Positions 47,074 to 55,781 of a stretch of DNA of 64,000 bases are shown here, in pieces; within the stretch, counting starts at the first letter, position 1, and the number at the start of each line of letters is the position of its first letter. The position numbers were made by a program, and so were the translations under genes. The stretch is from Oceanospirillaceae bacterium (GTDB lineage: Bacteria; Pseudomonadota; Gammaproteobacteria; Pseudomonadales; Oceanobacteraceae): positions 1-64,000 of the forward strand of contig PBQA01000006.1 of NCBI GenBank assembly GCA_002724925.1, read 5' to 3'. A model generated the notes under the pieces. The model saw only the letters and a program-made list of their open reading frames with translations. It was not told where the DNA came from and made no database searches.

Positions 47074-47733
47074 ATGTACTCAGCCGCCTATCCGCACGAC
47101 CCCATCGAGCAATTGTTCCCTGATGTGTTCTGGGTACACGGTAGCATCCGTGTCGGGCCAGGAATGCGCCTCAACCGCAATATGATTATTCTGCGTGAAG
47201 GGAATGAACTCACCCTGATCAATCCTGTGCGCCTTCAGGAAGACGCTCTGCGCGAGCTTGATGCCTTGGGACAGGTCGCCCGGGTGGTGAGGCTTGGTGA
47301 CTTTCACGGACTGGATGACCAATACTACGTTGACCGCTACCAATGCCTGTTCTGGGCCCAGGCCGGGCAGAGTACATACAGCTCACCAGAGATTGATGTG
47401 CTGGTGGACGAAGCTTCGCCAGGCCCCATAAGAGATAGTCTCTTCTTTGTTTATCGCAATGCACTGTACCCTGAAGCCGCGCTTCTTATAAATAAGCACA
47501 GGCTGCTGATTACCACCGATAGTCTTCAGTATTACCGCGACTGGGATTACTTTTCAGGCTTTACCCGGTTTGTATTCAAGCTGCTTGGTTTTCACCGGGG
47601 CATGAATATCGGTGGGCCATGGTTGAAGCGCGTAACGCCCAAAGGTGGTTCTTTACAGCGGGATTTTGAACGCCTGATTCAACTCGACTTCGATGCCCTG
47701 GTCGGTGCTCATGGCCAGGTTCTGAGAATGTGA
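47074..47733 (+). CDS. Metallo-beta-lactamase-like (DUF4336-like) protein
   Basis: A 219-residue protein with the outline of a metallo-hydrolase-fold enzyme: N-terminal strands (NMIILREGNELTLINPVR), a reduced metal motif in GDFHGLDDQYYVDRY, the YYRDWDYFSGFTRFVFKLLGFH segment, and a terminal VGAHGQVLR. The full HxHxDH motif is missing, so metal content and activity are uncertain. It resembles DUF4336 proteins. The ribosome site AGGAGGAAAC is excellent. It may be co-transcribed with the TIGR02444-like gene. Confidence 0.7.
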   Translation: MYSAAYPHDPIEQLFPDVFWVHGSIRVGPGMRLNRNMIILREGNELTLINPVRLQEDALRELDALGQVARVVRLGDFHGLDDQYYVDRYQCLFWAQAGQSTYSSPEIDVLVDEASPGPIRDSLFFVYRNALYPEAALLINKHRLLITTDSLQYYRDWDYFSGFTRFVFKLLGFHRGMNIGGPWLKRVTPKGGSLQRDFERLIQLDFDALVGAHGQVLRM

Positions 47734-47795
47734 GCAAAAGCGGCAGTCAGGGCCGAAGTTCGTCATCTGTACGGCTATGAAGAAGAGGCCTGAAC

Positions 47796-48533
47796 TCAGA
47801 TTCGGTTACGTTGGATTTCCTGCATCGTTTTATTCAACCAGATCATAAGTGGTTGCCACTCTTCCTGTTCTTTCGGGTGTTGTCGGTCAAAATCGACAAC
47901 ACCAAAGCCGTGCTCTCCGGCCTTAACATAGAATTGTGTATCGCGAAATGCGGTTACAAATGGGATATGCAGATCGTCGAGGAAAGACTTCAGCGAGTTG
48001 AAACTCAGCGTGTTCCGTTTAACGCGGTTAGCGACTACTGCAATGGCGCAGGCTCGTTGGCGGTAGGCCTGTGTCTTTCTTAATTCTTCAATAAATTCTG
48101 TGGCGGCGCGCATATCGATGGCCGATGGAATGACTGGAATGATGACGATATCCGATTGCGCAACCAGGTCAGACAGTGCATTGCCATAAAGGCCCGCTGG
48201 CGTGTCGATCACCACACGCTCTGTTGCGGGATGAATTCGCATACGCCAGCTGAGTGTTGAGCCAGTGCGGTGACGTTCTCTGACCGCTTCAATACCATTA
48301 ATAATCGGAAGCTTAGCGCTACGTAGCTTCAGCCAGTCGGTGGCGGATGCCTGAGGGTCGTGATCAATGAGAGTCGTTATCTTACCCTCGCGGGCAAACT
48401 GGCAGGCCAGGTTCGTGGCCAGTGTGGTTTTACCACAGCCGCCCTTCGCGTTCGCGACCAGAACCCGCATCGCTTTTGCGTAGGTAACCACTCTGGGCTT
48501 TTGACTGATAACCCCTGCAGTCATAGATGACAT
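47796..48533 (-). CDS. Orphan ParA/MinD-type ATPase
   Basis: A 245-residue P-loop ATPase with the deviant Walker A AKGGCGKTTLA (signature Lys30, Lys35) and the DTPAGLYG switch. It has no ParB gene or centromere-like repeats beside it, so it is not the chromosome-partition ParA. Orphan ParAs position protein complexes in other bacteria; the cargo here is unknown. The start at 48533 is set by AAGGGAA just before it. Its promoter region is shared with the DUF4124 gene on the other strand. Confidence 0.88.
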   Translation of the reverse strand: MSSMTAGVISQKPRVVTYAKAMRVLVANAKGGCGKTTLATNLACQFAREGKITTLIDHDPQASATDWLKLRSAKLPIINGIEAVRERHRTGSTLSWRMRIHPATERVVIDTPAGLYGNALSDLVAQSDIVIIPVIPSAIDMRAATEFIEELRKTQAYRQRACAIAVVANRVKRNTLSFNSLKSFLDDLHIPFVTAFRDTQFYVKAGEHGFGVVDFDRQHPKEQEEWQPLMIWLNKTMQEIQRNRI

Positions 48534-48641
48534 CGTTTCCCTTCAGCGATGGGTGTTAAGATAGATTTCTCTATCGGACAGTCTTTAGCATACTGCAAAA
48601 ATCCGGATTTTGCCGGAATACAGTCGACAAAAGGAGTTGCT

Positions 48642-49067
48642 ATGAAATTCACCGCGATCCTGTTTCTTCTCAGTGTCCTGGGTGTGGCGATCGGCACGCC
48701 CTACATTATGAAAAAAGTGAACAGTGGTTCATCATCAGGGCTTTCGGCCTATACGCCGCCTGCCTCCACAGAGCAGACGCGCCAGACGTTTTACAAGTGG
48801 CAGGACGACACTGGCCAATGGCATTTCGGCAACGAAGCGCCGGAAGGTGTGACAGTCAAAGAGGTTCACATCGATACCGCAGCAAATATTCTGGCACCGG
48901 TCGCAACGAAGAAAGAAGAAACACCAGACGCCGAACTGATTACTCCCGAGCCTCAGATACCTGATTCGCCGATCGTTATGCCGGGTCAGGCGCTGGAGCT
49001 GATTGATCAGGCAAAGCAGGTGAAGACTATGTTGGAGTCACGGTACTCAACTGAAGAACAGAAGTAG
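48642..49067 (+). CDS. DUF4124 domain membrane-anchored protein
   Basis: A 141-residue protein with a signal-anchor helix (2-20) and the short DUF4124 domain (about 50-75, FYKWQDDTGQWHFGNEAPEG), then an acidic, Pro-rich tail. DUF4124 proteins are envelope proteins of unknown role. ATG 48642 has AAAGGAG in front; the longer frame from 48549 is not used. It stands alone. Confidence 0.85.
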   Translation: MKFTAILFLLSVLGVAIGTPYIMKKVNSGSSSGLSAYTPPASTEQTRQTFYKWQDDTGQWHFGNEAPEGVTVKEVHIDTAANILAPVATKKEETPDAELITPEPQIPDSPIVMPGQALELIDQAKQVKTMLESRYSTEEQK

Positions 49068-49111
49068 ACGTCGTCTTCATATGTGAGCACTCTGCATGTT
49101 CTCGGGGTGAG

Positions 49112-49141
49112 CTGTATCAGAGCGACCTGTATCACAGCGAC
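49112..49141. repeat. 15-base tandem direct repeat at the WD40 gene end
   Basis: CTGTATCAGAGCGAC (49112-49126) and CTGTATCACAGCGAC (49127-49141) lie head to tail with one mismatch. The second unit overlaps the stop codon of the WD40 gene. Confidence 0.7.
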
Positions 49142-50088
49142 ATGTGATAGACGCGTCCGTTCGCAGCCGCCGCAACGACGCCTGTGTCGGTGAAGGCGAC
49201 GTCTTCGAGGGCAACGTTATTTCCTACCCAATGATCTCCGGGCGTTGCGCGCCAGCGTTTAAGTTCAGCGCCCGTCTGAACGTCCCAGAGTTGTATCTGC
49301 CCCGATGTATTGCCTGTCAGCAGCCGTTGTTCCGACTCGTCGAACCTTGCTGTACTGAAGTGTCCGCGACCACCGGGTAATTCGAGCAGCAACTGGCCAC
49401 TGGCGGCATCCCAGATGCGCCCTGCCTCGCGCAAGGCTGACGTGAATATCAGGCGACCACTGGGCGACAGTTCGGCGGTTTTGACCTGGTTGTCGTGCTT
49501 CAGAGTCGCAATCGCTGTACCGTCATTGAGATTCCAGACAATGGCTGTCAGGTCATCACTGGCAGAGGCGCCAAGTAAGCCATCGGCGCTCAGGCTGACG
49601 TCGTAAACAATGCCGTCGTGGGCAAGTCGTTGTCGGATACCGCCATTGCGGATATCGAACAGTGTGGCGGTGTAGTCTTGCATACCAAGGAGTGCAAGAT
49701 TGCCGTTTTCGGTGAGAGCAATGTCTTCGATGTCGCCAGGCGTATTCCAGAACCAGACGGCTTTACCTGTGGCGACTTCCCAAAGCACGATGGTGCGGTT
49801 ATCCGCGCTGGCAACGTAAGCGTCGTCCGGTGAGAAAGCCCCACTGGTCAGGTTACTGTAGCCGTCGGCTTTGTGATTCCAGTCGAAATGACGCTCGGCC
49901 GGGTCCAGTGTCCAGTAGCTGCCACCATGATGCAGACTGCCGATAAAGGCGGCATTGCCGGAATGGTTGATACGCATGCTATACACGCCCTGAGTAGCAA
50001 CTTCAGAGAAGCGCTCAGGTTCAGCGGCGTTATCGCAGGCGGTGAGCAGAGTCAGGGAAAGCAGAAAAAGAATAAAACGCGGGATCAT
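49132..50088 (-). CDS. WD40-repeat lipoprotein
   Basis: A 318-residue predicted lipoprotein: lipobox LTAC with Cys18, then a WD40-type propeller of about seven blades (AFSPDDAYVASADNRTIVLW, GASASDDLTAIVWNL, LTGNTSGQIQLWDV). No other domain is present, so it probably serves as a binding platform at the inner or outer membrane. The partner is unknown. A 15-base tandem repeat covers its stop codon. Confidence 0.88.
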   Translation of the reverse strand: MIPRFILFLLSLTLLTACDNAAEPERFSEVATQGVYSMRINHSGNAAFIGSLHHGGSYWTLDPAERHFDWNHKADGYSNLTSGAFSPDDAYVASADNRTIVLWEVATGKAVWFWNTPGDIEDIALTENGNLALLGMQDYTATLFDIRNGGIRQRLAHDGIVYDVSLSADGLLGASASDDLTAIVWNLNDGTAIATLKHDNQVKTAELSPSGRLIFTSALREAGRIWDAASGQLLLELPGGRGHFSTARFDESEQRLLTGNTSGQIQLWDVQTGAELKRWRATPGDHWVGNNVALEDVAFTDTGVVAAAANGRVYHMSL

Positions 50089-50164
50089 GACAACCTGTTC
50101 CGTGAGCGGTCAGTGGACGCGCGAAGTGCGCGCCCTGTTGTCAGTGTAGAACAGAAATTCTGTC

Positions 50165-50638
50165 TTAGCTGGCAACCGCTTCACGGTGAACGTTGTGCAT
50201 CTTCTCGATCAGGTTATCTTCAATCTGGAAGCGTTCTTCGAGAACTTCACCGATCGCTGACAGGTCGGCCGGCAGCTTCGCCAGTTGGTCCAGAGTGCAG
50301 TGCTTGTCGTACGTGTCATTGAAATCGACACATTCGCCGGTCAGAGCTTCGAGACGTGGCATCTGTTCGTTTGCCAGATCAATGGTGCCGTCGTCAAACT
50401 CGCGAGCTTCGTTCATCAGCTGCTCGTAGATTTCGAAGTGGCCAGCTGAGCAGTAGTCCATCATCACCTCACAGAAGCGCTGTAGGTTCTCTGCCAGTGG
50501 CTCTTCTTCAGACAGCGGTTTGCTGGCGCTCAGATTGCAGAACAGAACGATCAGGCTCTGGCGCTCATTCAGCCATTTGTCGATCAGTTGGTGAACACCG
50601 CCCCAGCGTTCCTGTGCATTTTTACATTTTTCCAGCAT
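50165..50638 (-). CDS. rsd: Anti-sigma-70 regulator Rsd/AlgQ
   Basis: A 157-residue helical protein of the Rsd/AlgQ family, which binds the main sigma factor and favours alternative sigma factors. WGGVHQLIDKWLNERQSLIVLF at the N-terminus and the CDFND-like CVDFNDTYD are characteristic. AGAGGAAT precedes the start. In Pseudomonas algQ neighbours dsbH and the algZR-hem block; here the rsd-dsbB pair is kept but lies 26 kb away from the hem genes. Confidence 0.93.
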   Translation of the reverse strand: MLEKCKNAQERWGGVHQLIDKWLNERQSLIVLFCNLSASKPLSEEEPLAENLQRFCEVMMDYCSAGHFEIYEQLMNEAREFDDGTIDLANEQMPRLEALTGECVDFNDTYDKHCTLDQLAKLPADLSAIGEVLEERFQIEDNLIEKMHNVHREAVAS

Positions 50639-50762
50639 GTCAAAATTCCTCTGTGAAAACGGTGCTGCTTATGCCTTAGTGTCACCAATATAGGCGCGTG
50701 GAAAGCGGCATTTCAAGCAACTTTTTTCAGTTTTTTTTCTTGCAATACCGCGGTTATGTGCA

Positions 50763-51335
50763 TCAGCCCTGCTTGTCTGCGGCCCAGGCGCGGACAAGCC
50801 CCAAAAGGCTAACAAGCGTAAACACAACAAATATGACACGAGTCCATTCGGGCATACTCATGTTCATGAAGTCCCACGAAATATCCGCGCAGCTGCCACT
50901 GGCCTGAAGCATGAAGCTAACCAGTTCGGTGAAAGGCAGAACCTCGGCCATGTATTCAACGCTGGGGCCGCATTCCGGTACTTCGTCTGCCGGCAAGCCC
51001 TGAAGCCAGACATGTCGGTTAGCGACCCAGACGCCAAATACGGATGAGGCGAGGGTGAATATCAGAGCAATACGGTGCGGCCAGAGAGTATGTCGCGCAA
51101 TGAATGCCAGCAGACAGCCTATGCCAATCCCCAGCGTTGCGATGCGCTGAACAATACAGAGTGGGCAAGGATCAAGAAACATCTGGTATTCAAAGTAATA
51201 GGCCGATGCCAACAGAAGGACACAGATAAGAAAGCCGGCCAGATAGCCACCGGCAACCAATGGCGCGGGAAATAAACGTTGCAGCATCATAAGTCGTTCT
51301 ATGAACTCGTGAATTAGTTGTTCGGAGTCTATCAC
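50763..51335 (-). CDS. dsbB: Disulfide bond formation protein DsbB
   Basis: A 190-residue inner-membrane protein with four helices. The first periplasmic loop holds CPLC (Cys57, Cys60) and the second loop a Cys122/Cys149 pair, the four cysteines needed to pass electrons from DsbA to quinone. The chosen start gives a long polar N-terminus; ATG at residue 16 or 17 is an alternative. It neighbours rsd in the same direction, as dsbH neighbours algQ in Pseudomonas. Confidence 0.93.
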   Translation of the reverse strand: MIDSEQLIHEFIERLMMLQRLFPAPLVAGGYLAGFLICVLLLASAYYFEYQMFLDPCPLCIVQRIATLGIGIGCLLAFIARHTLWPHRIALIFTLASSVFGVWVANRHVWLQGLPADEVPECGPSVEYMAEVLPFTELVSFMLQASGSCADISWDFMNMSMPEWTRVIFVVFTLVSLLGLVRAWAADKQG

Positions 51336-51403
51336 GCACTCCCAGCGGAATCCGCGTCAGCTGCTAAGCTTGACCATAATCTACATTATGACGGAGACGC
51401 GGC

Positions 51404-51808
51404 ATGTTGAAGCGCCTTATTTTCACGCTACTGGTAGTGCTACCAGTGATGGTTGTTGCAGAAGATGAAGCGGCCCCTGCAGGCCCTCAGGTTCAGTACA
51501 TCTACTTCGAACCTGCGTTTGTTGTGAACTACGGCAGTACGGGCAGGATTAAGTATTTGCGCACGGATGTCGCTCTGAAGGTGAGTACGACCGAGGCAGG
51601 CGCTGCTGTCGCGCATCACAAGCCCTATCTGCGCAACAGTCTGGTGATGCTGTTCAGTGCCCAGGAGGCAGAGATTATGAATTCGACGAAGGGGCGTGAA
51701 GAGCTTCGTCAGATCGCTCTGGAAGAAGTCCGCGCGGTCATGACTCAACTGGAAGGTGCCCCGTCAGTGGATGATCTGTACTTCAATAATTTCGTTGTTC
51801 AGAATTGA
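51404..51808 (+). CDS. FliL-like exported protein
   Basis: A 134-residue protein with an N-terminal signal or anchor (MLKRLIFTLLVVLPVMVVA) and a FliL-type domain (YFEPAFVVNYG, KYLRTDVALKV, YLRNSLVMLFSAQE, GREELRQIALEEVRAVM, VDDLYFNNFVVQ). FliL proteins surround the flagellar stator. This one lies outside any flagellar operon and has a cleavable-looking signal, so it may be a stand-alone variant such as those seen in pseudomonads. GGAGACG precedes the start. Confidence 0.87.
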   Translation: MLKRLIFTLLVVLPVMVVAEDEAAPAGPQVQYIYFEPAFVVNYGSTGRIKYLRTDVALKVSTTEAGAAVAHHKPYLRNSLVMLFSAQEAEIMNSTKGREELRQIALEEVRAVMTQLEGAPSVDDLYFNNFVVQN

Positions 51809-51848
51809 CGGCTCACCACTGACAGCCCAGAGCTGACGGAGCCGTCCG

Positions 51849-53408
51849 TCAGCGGGTCATGTACTCGCGCAAGAATTCATCAAAGGGCTGAGTGTCGTTT
51901 GCTTCGAGTTCAGCCTGCGCTTTGAGGCTTTCTTCAGCCGTTGCTTTCCACTGGTCGCGTACTTCAGCAGACAAGGGTTCGCTCAGGAATTTGCGATGAG
52001 CCTGAGCTTGTCGCAGCGTCAGTTCTGCAAACTCAATATTTTCGTCTTCCAGAATTCTCAGTACTTTCGCTGATGGCGTATGACTGCTGTCCGCAACTTT
52101 AAGCCGCTGCTGGCCCAGCGTATCGAGGTGGAAGCTGTGATGATTTGCATCGTCCAGCAAGGATGCTACGGGCTGCATGCTATTGAGAAGGTCGGTCGCC
52201 CACTCAGTCAGGGTTGTTTCTCCGCTGGCACTTTCGAGCGTTAACCCTGGTCGGCGTCCCTCGTAGACTACCTTGCTGAAGTTACGATTAATGCGCTCGT
52301 ACTCGGCATCATCAATCTCTCCGCTCTCCTGCAGACCACACCATGTCAGGAAGATGTCCATAAAGTGCATCTGAGGAACATCAATACCCAGTGGCAGGAA
52401 TGGATTCACGTCGGTGCTACGAACTTCAATGTATTGAATGCCTGCGCGCGCAAGAGACTCCAGTGGCTTCTCCCCCGATTCGCCAACGCGTTTCGGACGG
52501 ATGTTGCTGTAGTACTCATTTTCAATCTGAAGAAGGTTGGTATTCAGCTGTTTATACTGTCCGCCCTCTTCCTGCATGCCAATGGCCTCGTACTCAGGTA
52601 CTGGAATCGTCAACGCCTTACTCAATGTGTCGATGTAAGACTCCAGAGAGTTGTGGCAGATGACGAGACCTGACTGGGCGTTGTTCTGATACCCAAGGTC
52701 GCTCATTCGCAGCGACGTGGCGTATGGAGCATACAGCGTGTGTTTATGAAGCTTTTGCAATGAATGCGCGCGACCATCAAGAAAGGTGCGGCATACCGCT
52801 GGCGAGGCACCGAAAAGATACATCAGTAACCAACCATAGCGACGGAAATTGCGGATCATGCCGAGATAGCGGCGCGACACGAAGTCTTTGTCGGCTTGCT
52901 TGCCTTCCTGCTCTGCCAGCAGCTTCAGCAGGTCGTCTGGCAGTGAGAAGTTGTAATGGATACCTGAGATTGCCTGCATAACACGGCCGTAGCGATGCCA
53001 GAGGCCGTGGCGGTACGCATGTTTCAGGCGCCCGATGTTTGAACTGCCATATTCGGCGATAGGAATGCTCATTTCGCCTTTCAGGATGCACGGCATGGAC
53101 GCTGGCCAGATCAGTTCACCTTCCATTTGCTGGTAGGCAAAGCGATGAGCTGTTTCGAGGTACGCAGACGCCTCATGGGCGCTGTTGAATACTGGCGTAA
53201 TAAACTCCAGTAAAGCTTCCGAGTAATCCGTTGTAATGGCCGGGTGCGTCAGCGCAGAGCCCATGCCCTTCGGGTGAGGCGTCTGAGCGATCAGTCCGTC
53301 ATTGCTGCAGCGCAGACCTTCCTTTTCAATTCCCCGTTGCAGCCGGGAAAGCATGGGTAGGTGCCGGGAGTCGGCCAGTAGCGCCAGCAGTGAATCGTAG
53401 GAAGCCAA
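51849..53408 (-). CDS. gshA: Glutamate-cysteine ligase
   Basis: A 519-residue type I glutamate-cysteine ligase, first enzyme of glutathione synthesis. GIEKEGLR at the N-terminus, the TDYSEALLEFITP segment, ISGIHYNFS and IEVRSTDVNPF are diagnostic. The start is doubtful: a GTG at 53414 gives two more residues, but AGAGG sits directly on it, while the TTG at 53408 lies five bases from AGAGG. I therefore use TTG 53408. It converges with the FliL-like gene. Confidence 0.95.
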   Translation of the reverse strand: MASYDSLLALLADSRHLPMLSRLQRGIEKEGLRCSNDGLIAQTPHPKGMGSALTHPAITTDYSEALLEFITPVFNSAHEASAYLETAHRFAYQQMEGELIWPASMPCILKGEMSIPIAEYGSSNIGRLKHAYRHGLWHRYGRVMQAISGIHYNFSLPDDLLKLLAEQEGKQADKDFVSRRYLGMIRNFRRYGWLLMYLFGASPAVCRTFLDGRAHSLQKLHKHTLYAPYATSLRMSDLGYQNNAQSGLVICHNSLESYIDTLSKALTIPVPEYEAIGMQEEGGQYKQLNTNLLQIENEYYSNIRPKRVGESGEKPLESLARAGIQYIEVRSTDVNPFLPLGIDVPQMHFMDIFLTWCGLQESGEIDDAEYERINRNFSKVVYEGRRPGLTLESASGETTLTEWATDLLNSMQPVASLLDDANHHSFHLDTLGQQRLKVADSSHTPSAKVLRILEDENIEFAELTLRQAQAHRKFLSEPLSAEVRDQWKATAEESLKAQAELEANDTQPFDEFLREYMTR

Positions 53409-53558
53409 GAGCACCTCTGCATCAGGTTGTAAGTCAGCGGATTATAGGAGGAATCGATAAGATCTTATACATGCTTGTATCAGAAATTGGTCTCAGATTG
53501 TTCTTCCAGCCTGAACAGTGTTGTGTATACCTCTACTCATTGTTCGCTTGGTCAGCGA

Positions 53559-55760
53559 TCAGAAAGAAACACTGGCGCTGATCTGAAAACGCACTGCCTG
53601 TGCGTAAGGTTCTGAATCTGGCTTGAAGGTGTCGGTGGTAAAGTCTCGCTGAGCTCTGAAACTTAACCGGGTGGTTGTTTCTGCTGACGTAAAATCGCGG
53701 TACAGGTTCAGCTCCAGCGTATGCAGGTCGGCAGCATTGTCGCCACGATTTACCCGGCGGCCGTCTTCAATGACAAAGGCGCTGAGCTGGGTAAAAATCT
53801 GCGCCGGCCAGGGCTGAAACCATGAAGCTGAGTGAGAGCGCGGCGCATACAGAGCCACCAGATCACTGTCGTTGAGATCGTCTGTTGGGTCTACTTCTGT
53901 CCGTAACCAAGCGCTGGTCAGGCGGAACTCTGCAGTTTCTTGAGTCGTGAAAGCCAGCTGGCCTTCGGCGCCGGTATAAGTGATTTCGTTACCATCATTG
54001 ACGGTATCCAGCCGGATCGATGGATAGTGATAGATGACGTTGGTGAGTTCTTCTCTGAATAATTTAACGTCCCACTCTATATTCCCGCCAAAGAATGATT
54101 TGCTGGCAAAATAGCCCAGTTCGAGTGAATGAATAATCTGAGGCTGAAGATTACCTGGGCCTTTGAATCCATCGTAGTATTCGACACCGGCGTATGGCGA
54201 CTGCGTCTCTGCATTGTCGACGACTAAAATCCAGTCTGCTCTCTGCTCTAGCATGTCTGGTGTGCGGCCCGCGCGGCTGAAGACGAGCCTTACAGATTCA
54301 AGCGGGCTGATCAGGTAGTTGGCTGCCAGCTTTCCTGACCAGACATCAGTGCCCCCTTCTTCATATTCATACATGACGCCTGAATGCAGAGCCCAGCGAT
54401 TACTGACTCTCCAGTTGATATTGCCGAAGCCGCGAAACTGGTCTGAGTCTATGTAGCCGTCGTAAAACGGCTTTGAGTAAATCTGCTCTCTACGATAACC
54501 GATGCCGCTGATCATGATCAGGTTATCTGTGAAGGCGACCGTATCTTGTATTTCGAGGTCGATACGCCGTTCATTGGTATCGGCGAGGACATTACCGCTG
54601 ATTGGGATAAAGAAAGCAGCGGGATCACTGCCGTATCGAGCCAGTAGTTGTTGAGCCAGCGCCAACTCTTCCGGGTTGCTGGTATCCAGTGTCGTCAGGG
54701 ATTCTCCCTGAACAAACTGATCTGCTGCCTCTGGGTTAATTTCATCCAGTTGTCTCAGCAGCGGATCAAATAAACCGGAAGGTCCACTTTCCAGCACACC
54801 ATGCTGGCGACGTTCGAACCGTGTTGCATGGGCTGAGAGCTTAATCTCATGCGACGCTGACAGGTCATGCTCATAGATCACGCTGGCTTCAAATTGATTG
54901 GCCTCAACATGGTTGCTTGAAAATTCGTAATCAGGCACGTCGCGGTAGGAGTTGGTGATCGTAAAAGCCGTATTCAGTCTCTGCGCATCACTCAGTTGGT
55001 GGCTGGTATTCAGCATAACTGCAGCGAAATCGCGGTTGTCGTCGCAGGGGTTTATACAGCCTATGCTGGCGTCCTCACTGTCGCGCAGGTGTTCTGTAGA
55101 GTAGGCCTTAGCGGACAGGCGCCAGTGATGAATCTCTTTGTCGCCGGTCGTCCGTGCGTATAGGTAGGTATCTCTGTTATTGCCTTGCTGCGCGCTGATC
55201 TGATCATCGAATGCATCCTGTGGATAGTGCGTGATGATATTGATCACAGCCTTATAGGCGTTAGTGCCAAAGCTTGTAGCAGCGGGGCCACGAACGACTT
55301 CGATGCGCTTAATGTCCTCTACCGCGACTGGCAGGTCCTCCCATGATACGGCGGCTAATCCGGCAAGGTATTGTGCCCGCCCATCAATAAGTACCTGAAA
55401 GCTTTTCGGCAGAATGGAGGGGCCACCGTGATAGACGACGGCATCACTGTTATCACGAATGTCGTAGGCAACCAGCATTCCGGGGACATAGCGCAGCAGT
55501 TGCGAGATGCGTTTAATGCCGGTTCGCCGGATAAAGTCAGCATCCAGCACAGTAACACTGCCCGGTACTTCTGCGGTTGCCTGATGCAACCTGGCAGGCG
55601 TCAGAACATGGGGAATATCGGCGGCAGTGCTATCCCAGGAGGCGGAGTCCCAGGCGAGAGACGAGAGATCATCAGTGCTTTCATCTGCCGTTGCGTGCAG
55701 TGGCTGGTAAAGGCTCGCAGCGCACGACAGTATGATGAATAACGATCCTTGTTTTAGCAC
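53559..55760 (-). CDS. TonB-dependent outer-membrane receptor
   Basis: A 733-residue receptor with a signal peptide (about 1-24), a plug domain (about 50-190, with VPGSVTVLDADFIRRTG, YVPGMLV and IKRIEVVRGPAATSFG) and a 22-strand barrel ending in Phe (ISASVSF). It takes up a ligand with energy from TonB. The ligand cannot be read; no siderophore-synthesis or degradation genes adjoin. The start is GTG 55760. It lies 21 bases behind tex on the same strand, so some read-through from tex is possible. Confidence 0.92.
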   Translation of the reverse strand: MLKQGSLFIILSCAASLYQPLHATADESTDDLSSLAWDSASWDSTAADIPHVLTPARLHQATAEVPGSVTVLDADFIRRTGIKRISQLLRYVPGMLVAYDIRDNSDAVVYHGGPSILPKSFQVLIDGRAQYLAGLAAVSWEDLPVAVEDIKRIEVVRGPAATSFGTNAYKAVINIITHYPQDAFDDQISAQQGNNRDTYLYARTTGDKEIHHWRLSAKAYSTEHLRDSEDASIGCINPCDDNRDFAAVMLNTSHQLSDAQRLNTAFTITNSYRDVPDYEFSSNHVEANQFEASVIYEHDLSASHEIKLSAHATRFERRQHGVLESGPSGLFDPLLRQLDEINPEAADQFVQGESLTTLDTSNPEELALAQQLLARYGSDPAAFFIPISGNVLADTNERRIDLEIQDTVAFTDNLIMISGIGYRREQIYSKPFYDGYIDSDQFRGFGNINWRVSNRWALHSGVMYEYEEGGTDVWSGKLAANYLISPLESVRLVFSRAGRTPDMLEQRADWILVVDNAETQSPYAGVEYYDGFKGPGNLQPQIIHSLELGYFASKSFFGGNIEWDVKLFREELTNVIYHYPSIRLDTVNDGNEITYTGAEGQLAFTTQETAEFRLTSAWLRTEVDPTDDLNDSDLVALYAPRSHSASWFQPWPAQIFTQLSAFVIEDGRRVNRGDNAADLHTLELNLYRDFTSAETTTRLSFRAQRDFTTDTFKPDSEPYAQAVRFQISASVSF

Positions 55761-55781
55761 GATAACTTCTCAATATCTGTT

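Noticed and set aside
49112-49141. Tandem repeat as start of a CRISPR or attachment site
   Set aside because: Only two units, no spacers, and no integrase or tRNA nearby.
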